The notes under the pieces: generated by a model | What the model was told of the DNA's origin: nothing | The model's input: only the letters and a program-made list of their open reading frames with translations | Database searches by the model: none | Assembly: GCA_020057645.1 (NCBI GenBank) | Contig: JAGVFL010000175.1 | Location: 1 to 10,388 of the forward strand | Source: Candidatus Omnitrophota bacterium | GTDB lineage: Bacteria; Omnitrophota; Gorgyraeia; Gorgyraeales; Gorgyraeaceae | DNA: 10,388 nt | Reading direction: 5' to 3' | In this document: piece by piece, positions 6,407 through 10,388 of the stretch | Position numbering within the stretch: position 1 is the first letter of the stretch | How the letters are laid out: each line of letters starts with the position of its first letter | Translations under genes and position numbers: made by a program

Positions 6407-7258
6407 ATGGAACGCGATAAAATAAAAAAGGCAAAACGGATAGTTATAAAAGTCGGCGCGAGCGTCCTGACGCGTGTAGGGGGCGGTCGCGACCGTACCC
6501 TACGGCTTGATGAGGTTTGGATAAAAAATTTTGCCAAGCAGGTAACGGTTTTGTTCAAAGAAGGCCGCCAGGTGATAATAGTATCTTCCGGAGCCATTGC
6601 GGCAGGGATGGGGCTATTGGGCATGGAAAAGAGACCTAAGAGCTTGCCTGAGCAGCAGGCCTGCGCGGCGCTGGGCCAGGGATACCTCATGAAAACGTAC
6701 GAGGAGCATTTCAAGAAAAACGGTTTTCACGCGGCGCAAATACTTTTAACGTGGGAGGACATAAGGGAAAAACGCAGGTATCTAAATGCGGAAAATACCC
6801 TGCGCGTGCTTTTGAGCAAAAAGGCAGTGCCTGTTATAAACGAAAACGATACAGTCTCCGTGGATGAAATAAAGTTCGGCGACAACGACAAGCTTTCAGC
6901 TTTGGTCGCGAGCCTTGTCTCGGCTGATTTACTCGTCATGCTTACGGACGTAGAAGGATTGTACATAGACGACAAAAAGACCGTAGCCGGCGTCGTAAAG
7001 GATATACACGCGGGCATTGAGAAAATGGCGTGCGGTACTGATAAAGAGTGTTCCCGCGGAGGCATGAAGACAAAACTGGATGCCGCGAAGATAGCCGTTA
7101 AATCAGGCATAGATTGCGTCATAGCCGACGGAAGAGAAAAGGACATCCTTTTAAAGATCGTGAGCGGAAAAAAAGTAGGGACACTTTTTCAAGCCAATAA
7201 GAACAAGATAACAGGCAGGGATTTCTACGACAAAGCCATAAACCGGGTGATTTTATAA
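6407..7258 (+). CDS. proB: Glutamate 5-kinase
   Basis: ProB phosphorylates the gamma-carboxyl of glutamate, the first step of proline synthesis; proA for the next step follows. The 283-residue protein is an amino-acid kinase domain without the C-terminal PUA domain present in E. coli ProB. Visible blocks are VIKVGASVLT (13-22), VIIVSSGAIAAGM (56-68), LPEQQACAALGQGYLM (80-95), PVINENDTVSVDEIKFGDNDKLSAL (142-166) and RGGMKTKLDAA (217-227). Between SVLT and LDEVWIKNFA it has about six residues more than E. coli ProB as recalled, and that loop (VGGGRDRTL) is encoded by a 28-bp palindrome. The ATG at 6407 has no ribosome site beside it. TAGGAG lies at 6364-6369, separated by a hairpin. Upstream obgE does not overlap it. 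Confidence 0.94.
   Translation: MERDKIKKAKRIVIKVGASVLTRVGGGRDRTLRLDEVWIKNFAKQVTVLFKEGRQVIIVSSGAIAAGMGLLGMEKRPKSLPEQQACAALGQGYLMKTYEEHFKKNGFHAAQILLTWEDIREKRRYLNAENTLRVLLSKKAVPVINENDTVSVDEIKFGDNDKLSALVASLVSADLLVMLTDVEGLYIDDKKTVAGVVKDIHAGIEKMACGTDKECSRGGMKTKLDAAKIAVKSGIDCVIADGREKDILLKIVSGKKVGTLFQANKNKITGRDFYDKAINRVIL
6476..6503 (+). repeat. 28-bp palindrome embedded in proB
   Basis: Arms GTAGGGGGCGGTCG (6476-6489) and CGACCGTACCCTAC (6490-6503) pair at 12 of 14 positions, and one of the two exceptions is a G-T wobble. It is unrelated to the repeats between genes. It encodes the loop around residues 24-33 of ProB, a position where the protein is longer than E. coli ProB. It resembles a small mobile palindrome inserted in frame, but only one copy is in the window. 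Confidence 0.6.
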
Positions 7259-7297
7259 ATAAGGTTACACTCTGACAATGTCAGAGTGTAACCTTAT
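7259..7297 (+). repeat. Palindromic repeat copy 3 (proB-proA gap, perfect)
   Basis: Perfect inverted repeat: 19-nt arms ATAAGGTTACACTCTGACA and TGTCAGAGTGTAACCTTAT with a single central A at 7278. As RNA it would form a stem of about 18 pairs with a three-base loop. It begins on the base after the proB stop codon. No run of U follows the stem, so it does not look like a classical intrinsic terminator, although the stem could still pause polymerase or protect upstream RNA from 3' exonucleases. Confidence 0.93.
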
Positions 7298-7320
7298 ATT
7301 GATATGGTTAGGAGATTAAG

Positions 7321-8577
7321 ATGCAGCTCAAGGATAAAATTATTAAATTATTAAAAAGGGCGAAGGAAGCTTCTTTCTGCCTTGCTAAAGTCAGCGCCAA
7401 AGAAAAAAACGCGGCTTTGTCCAAGATGTCTTCATCTCTTTTGAAAAATACAAAATATCTTTTGTCAGAAAATTCAAAGGACGTGGCTCTGGCAAATGAG
7501 ATCGGCCTTTCAAGGCCTATTGTTGACAGGCTGACTCTTACGGAAAAACGCATAAAGGAAATGGCGGATTCTTTAAAACAAGTCGCGTCATTAAAGGATC
7601 CTGTCGGGAAAATTCTCAGGCAATGGAAAAGGCCGAACGGCCTTATAATAAAAAAGATTTCAGTCCCGATAGGCGTTATCGGGATCATATATGAATCAAG
7701 GCCGAACGTGACGAGCGATTGCGCCGGCCTTTGCCTTAAATCAGGCAACGCGTGCGTCTTGAGAGGCGGAAGCGAGGCCATAAATTCTAATCTCGCGATC
7801 CACGGCGTGATTACAAAAGGCCTTGGAGAATTTGGCATACCTGAATCAGCCGTTACCATGATTGACACGGCTGACAGGCAGGCAATAGAGATTTTATTAA
7901 AACAGGATAACCTGATAGATGTTGTTATTCCCAGAGGCGGAGAAGGCCTTATAAGATACGTTGCGGAAAATTCATCGATTCCGGTTATAAAGCATTATAA
8001 AGGCGTCTGCCATTTATACGTTGATAAAGACGCTGATTTTAAAATGGCAATGGACATCATGCTCAACGCGAAAGTCCAGCGTCCCGGGGTTTGCAACGCC
8101 ATAGAAAAGATGCTGGTCCATGAAGACATAGCGCGTAAATTTCTGCCCCAGGCAGCCGGGGTTTTGGATGACAAAGGCGTGGAGCTCAGAGGCTGCTCCG
8201 AGACGTTGAAGATCCTAAAGGGTATAAAAAAAGCTGCTGAAAAAGACTGGTACGAAGAATATCTGGATTTGATTTTGACAATCAAGGTGGTAAAGAGCGC
8301 TAGTGAGGCAATCAGCCACATAAATAAATACGGTTCCGGGCATTCAGACGCGATTGTCACTAAAAATAAGTTGACTGCGGATAAATTTTTAAAAGAGGTG
8401 GATTCCGCGTGCGTTTACCATAACGCGTCCACAAGGTTTACGGACGGATACCAGTTCGGCATGGGGGCTGAGATAGGGATAAGCACGGACAAGATTCACT
8501 GCCGGGGCCCGATGGCCTTGGAAGAGCTGTGCGCTTATAAATACGCGATCCTTGGTTCCGGCCAAACCCGTGCCTAA
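7321..8577 (+). CDS. proA: Gamma-glutamyl phosphate reductase (glutamate-5-semialdehyde dehydrogenase)
   Basis: ProA reduces the ProB product with NADPH to glutamate semialdehyde, the second step of proline synthesis. The 418-residue length is normal for the family. Recognisable blocks are VPIGVIGIIYESRPNVT (115-131), CLKSGNACVLRGGSEA (138-153), VIPRGGEGLI (202-211), the catalytic cysteine in VQRPGVCNA (Cys258), EEYLDLILTIKVV (312-324) and the C-terminal signature NASTRFTDGYQFGMGAEIGI (368-387). An AGGAGA ribosome site (7310-7315) sits five bases before the ATG. A perfect palindromic repeat fills most of the 62-bp gap after proB, and another copy starts one base after the proA stop. proC, for the last step, is not in the window. 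Confidence 0.96.
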   Translation: MQLKDKIIKLLKRAKEASFCLAKVSAKEKNAALSKMSSSLLKNTKYLLSENSKDVALANEIGLSRPIVDRLTLTEKRIKEMADSLKQVASLKDPVGKILRQWKRPNGLIIKKISVPIGVIGIIYESRPNVTSDCAGLCLKSGNACVLRGGSEAINSNLAIHGVITKGLGEFGIPESAVTMIDTADRQAIEILLKQDNLIDVVIPRGGEGLIRYVAENSSIPVIKHYKGVCHLYVDKDADFKMAMDIMLNAKVQRPGVCNAIEKMLVHEDIARKFLPQAAGVLDDKGVELRGCSETLKILKGIKKAAEKDWYEEYLDLILTIKVVKSASEAISHINKYGSGHSDAIVTKNKLTADKFLKEVDSACVYHNASTRFTDGYQFGMGAEIGISTDKIHCRGPMALEELCAYKYAILGSGQTRA

Positions 8578-8578
8578 C

Positions 8579-8615
8579 TAAGGTTACACTCTGACATTGT
8601 CATAGTGTAACCTTA
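8579..8615 (+). repeat. Palindromic repeat copy 4 (proA-lipB gap)
   Basis: Inverted repeat with 18-nt arms (TAAGGTTACACTCTGACA and TGTCATAGTGTAACCTTA) around a central T at 8597; 17 of 18 pairs match. It starts one base after the proA stop and ends six bases before the lipB ATG, so it occupies nearly the whole gap. Compared with the copy at 7259 it differs at the centre base and at one arm position. Confidence 0.92.
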
Positions 8616-8621
8616 TTTGAG

Positions 8622-9269
8622 ATGCAATATATTGATTTAGGATTAAGCGATTATAAAGAGGCATATAAGGTACAGTGCGAGGTTAGAAGCAAGGTAGCTG
8701 ATGGGGCCTTTGAAAATACGCTGATTGTAACAGAACATAGAAGCGTTATAACAATAGGGAGAAGAGGCTCGCGGGGACATTTATTCATGACCGGAGAATT
8801 TTTAGCCGGCCTGGGCATAGAAGTTTTAGATGTTGATAGGGGCGGGGATATCACTTATCACGGCCCCGGCCAATTGGTCGCCTATCCGATTTTCAGATTA
8901 GAAAACGAAGCAAGGGACATTCACGGTTTTTTAAGATTTTTAGAGGAGGTAGGAGTAAATTTTTTAAGTAAATACGGAGTAGAAGCCGGGACGATACCCG
9001 GCGCGAGGGGGATCTGGGTTAAAGGCGCGAAAATCGGCTCGATAGGCGTAGGCGTGAAAAAATGGGTCACATATCATGGTATGGCAATAAACATAAAAAT
9101 GGATTTAAGGCCCTTCTCGTTTATAAAACCCTGCGGCATTCAAGGGGTTAAAATCACTTCGCTGGAATATTTAGTGAAGGAGAGATTAGATATTGAAGAC
9201 GCAAAACGTAAGCTCAGGGAGTCGTTCGAAGAGGTTCCCTTACTGGCTGAGGCAGTCTGTAAGGGATAA
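8622..9269 (+). CDS. lipB: Octanoyltransferase LipB (lipoate biosynthesis)
   Basis: LipB moves octanoate from acyl carrier protein to the lysine of a lipoyl domain. The 215-residue product shows RGGDITYHGPGQLVAYPI (73-90), the lysine-containing GAKIGSIGVG block (Lys137) and the PCGIQGVKITSL segment with the catalytic-position Cys171. Lys137 and Cys171 correspond to the Lys/Cys pair that forms the acyl-enzyme in known LipB. The ATG at 8622 has no Shine-Dalgarno sequence. Only six bases (TTTGAG) separate it from the inverted repeat that fills the proA-lipB gap, and no alternative in-frame start lies upstream before a TGA at 8592. The last 77 bases overlap lipA in another frame. Confidence 0.94.
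   Translation: MQYIDLGLSDYKEAYKVQCEVRSKVADGAFENTLIVTEHRSVITIGRRGSRGHLFMTGEFLAGLGIEVLDVDRGGDITYHGPGQLVAYPIFRLENEARDIHGFLRFLEEVGVNFLSKYGVEAGTIPGARGIWVKGAKIGSIGVGVKKWVTYHGMAINIKMDLRPFSFIKPCGIQGVKITSLEYLVKERLDIEDAKRKLRESFEEVPLLAEAVCKG
9177..9195 (+). promoter_or_regulatory. lipA: Ribosome-binding site that sets the lipA TTG start
   Basis: AAGGAGA (9177-9183) lies inside lipB and nine bases before the TTG at 9193-9195. No ATG or GTG occurs in the lipA frame between here and the conserved N-terminal sequence, so this site is the main evidence for the TTG start and the long gene overlap. Confidence 0.65.
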
Positions 9270-10077
9270 CGAAGGATTTACCCGCACAAGAGAGCTTATT
9301 TCCAAGCTTGGGCTTAATACGGTATGTCAGGCCGCCCGCTGCCCTAACATACACGGTTGTTTTTCAGTTAAAAGGTGCACATTTTTAATACTCGGCAAAA
9401 TCTGCACCCGCTCTTGCAGGTTCTGCGCCGTAGAAAAAAACAGATTAGAATTAAAAGCTCCTGATAAAGAAGAGCTCCTGAAAATCAAAGAAGCAGTTGA
9501 AAAGCTGGGTATTGAAAACGTAGTAATTACCTCTGTTACAAGGGATGACCTGGCTGACAAAGGCGCAAGCCACTTTGCAGATTGCGTAGATATATTAAAG
9601 AGTATCGGAAAGGGCTTAAAAATAGAAACGCTTGTCCCTGATTTTCTTGGGGATAAGCGCTCTATTAAAAAGGTTGTATCCGCAAGGCCCGATGTTTTTT
9701 CGCATAATTTAGAAACCGTGCCAAGGCTTTATGGTAAAGTGAGGCCTGAGGCAGATTACAATCGTTCTTTGGAGGTGCTCAGATACGCTAAAGAGTTGGA
9801 TAGAGACATAACTACAAAAAGCGGGATTATGGCAGGCCTGGGAGAGTTTAGAGAAGAAATCCGCAGCGTGATGAATGATCTCAGGAAAGCAGATTGCGAC
9901 ATCATCACCATAGGGCAATATTTAAAACCGGATGCCGGCTGCCTGGACGCGGAAGAGTTTTTAGAACCAGCGGAGTTTGATAAATTTTCAGAATGGGCAA
10001 AAGAGGCAGGGTTTAAAAAATATTATTGCGGCCCATTTGTCAGGAGTTCGTATACGGAGGGGATATGGCAGAGTTAA
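9193..10077 (+). CDS. lipA: Lipoyl synthase LipA (radical SAM)
   Basis: LipA inserts two sulfurs into the octanoyl chain left by LipB, making lipoate. The 294-residue protein has the auxiliary 4Fe-4S cluster motif CX4CX5C (Cys45, Cys50, Cys56), the radical SAM motif CX3CX2C (Cys71, Cys75, Cys78), the ITSVTRDDL block (112-120), TTKSGIMAGLGE (207-218) and the family-typical RSSY near the C-terminus (284-287), whose serine ligates the auxiliary cluster in studied enzymes. The start is TTG at 9193. AAGGAGA at 9177-9183 lies nine bases upstream, and no ATG or GTG occurs in frame before conserved sequence (FPYWLR, about residue 15) begins. This gives a 77-nt overlap with lipB. The stop overlaps the next gene by 13 nt. 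Confidence 0.93.
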   Translation: MKTQNVSSGSRSKRFPYWLRQSVRDNEGFTRTRELISKLGLNTVCQAARCPNIHGCFSVKRCTFLILGKICTRSCRFCAVEKNRLELKAPDKEELLKIKEAVEKLGIENVVITSVTRDDLADKGASHFADCVDILKSIGKGLKIETLVPDFLGDKRSIKKVVSARPDVFSHNLETVPRLYGKVRPEADYNRSLEVLRYAKELDRDITTKSGIMAGLGEFREEIRSVMNDLRKADCDIITIGQYLKPDAGCLDAEEFLEPAEFDKFSEWAKEAGFKKYYCGPFVRSSYTEGIWQS

Positions 10078-10295
10078 AATTACCTGAACTGGCAGAAGGG
10101 GTTAACGAGGCGGTTGTTTCTTTCTGGCATTTTAAAGAAGGGGATAGCATCAAAGAAGGCGACGAGATAGTTGAAATGGCCACAGATAAGGCAGCGTTCA
10201 ACGTGCCTTGCAAATTCTCAGGCGTTTTAAAAAAGATAGTGGCGCAAGAGGGCGATACTGTTAAGGTAGGAGAAGCGTTGGCGATAGTAGAATAA
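10065..10295 (+). CDS. Stand-alone lipoyl-domain protein
   Basis: The 76-residue product is a complete single biotinyl/lipoyl domain: an N-terminal strand (ELKLPELAEGVNEAVVSFWHF), the lysine turn EMATDKAAF with probable lipoylated Lys42, and the second half GVLKKIVAQEGDTVKVGEALAIVE. The TDKA context is that of lipoyl domains; biotin carriers have MKM at this point. The first strand resembles dihydrolipoamide acyltransferase (E2) subunits, yet a stop follows the domain and no E3-binding or catalytic domain is present. The ATG at 10065 is preferred to an upstream in-frame ATG at 10026 because CGGAGGGG (10055-10062) precedes it and it yields a canonical domain start. It lies directly after lipB and lipA, whose enzymes would modify it. 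Confidence 0.85.
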   Translation: MAELKLPELAEGVNEAVVSFWHFKEGDSIKEGDEIVEMATDKAAFNVPCKFSGVLKKIVAQEGDTVKVGEALAIVE

Positions 10296-10308
10296 ACCGG
10301 AGGGGAAC

Positions 10309-10388
10309 ATGAAAGAGATATTGGAAATTTTGGAGAAAGACGCGAGGACAACGCAGGAAGAGATAGCGAAGATGCTGAGAAAAAACAC
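10309..10388 (+). CDS. Partial AsnC/Lrp-family transcriptional regulator (N-terminus)
   Basis: Only the first 26 codons are in the window. The peptide MKEILEILEKDARTTQEEIA followed by KMLRKN looks like the start of the AsnC/Lrp helix-turn-helix: a first helix ending in EKDAR, then the second-helix pattern TTQEEIAKML. A strong CCGGAGGGG ribosome site (10297-10305) precedes the ATG, 13 bp after the lipoyl-domain gene, so it is probably co-transcribed. Proteins of this family respond to amino acids or other small molecules. The effector cannot be told from this fragment, and another winged-helix family is possible. Confidence 0.6.
   Translation, partial: MKEILEILEKDARTTQEEIAKMLRKN

Noticed and set aside
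7171..7190. Inverted repeat AAAAAGT/ACTTTTT near the proB end
   Set aside because: A- and T-rich arms over the conserved KKVGTLF segment; likely chance.
7259..7297. Repeat as a Rho-independent terminator between proB and proA
   Set aside because: No U tract follows the stem on either strand, and proB and proA are expected to be expressed together.
7664..7684. Hairpin with 8-nt arms (TCCCGATA/TATCGGGA) in proA
   Set aside because: It lies on the highly conserved VPIGVIGI segment, so the protein sequence explains it and there is no sign of insertion.

Overview
The window is a tightly packed, entirely plus-strand run of genes from a Gram-negative-type bacterium. A type IV pilus secretin, S1-type RNase G and bacterial L21/L27 are present. 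The order (pilN-O-P-Q, a DUF2344 protein, RNase G, rplU-rpmA-obgE, proB-proA) and the sequence style suggest an uncultivated lineage such as Candidatus Omnitrophota, but that placement is inference from memory and not proven by the sequence.

Layout: positions 40-3003 carry the type IV pilus alignment and secretin genes pilN, pilO, pilP and pilQ. They are spaced or overlapped by 1-14 nt, and upstream pilM is presumably just outside the window. A half-length DUF2344 protein (3000-3299) overlaps both pilQ and the RNase G gene (3281-4771). After an 80-bp gap come rplU, rpmA and obgE (4852-6366), then proB and proA (6407-8577), the first two steps of proline synthesis. Next come lipB, lipA and a 76-residue stand-alone lipoyl domain (8622-10295). 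This is octanoyl transfer, sulfur insertion and a likely protein substrate, all encoded side by side. The window ends in the first 26 codons of an AsnC/Lrp-like regulator. No rRNA, tRNA, CRISPR array or transposase gene was seen, and no gene-free stretch exceeds 80 bp.

The unexpected layer is a set of palindromes. A dispersed inverted repeat of about 36-39 bp, with a constant CTGACA-N-TGTCA core and outer arms of the AAGGTTACACT type, occurs four times (about 1210, 4785, 7259 and 8579). Each copy starts within 13 nt downstream of a stop codon. Three copies fill intergenic gaps. The fourth lies inside the pilP reading frame and encodes the middle of its predicted signal peptide. A different 28-bp palindrome (6476-6503) sits inside proB at a loop where this protein looks about six residues longer than E. 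coli ProB as recalled. A third, unrelated hairpin (6372-6396) separates the only obvious ribosome-binding site from the proB start. All four gaps of 40 bp or more in this gene string therefore contain an inverted repeat, which suggests small palindromic elements spreading through gene boundaries and occasionally into coding sequence.
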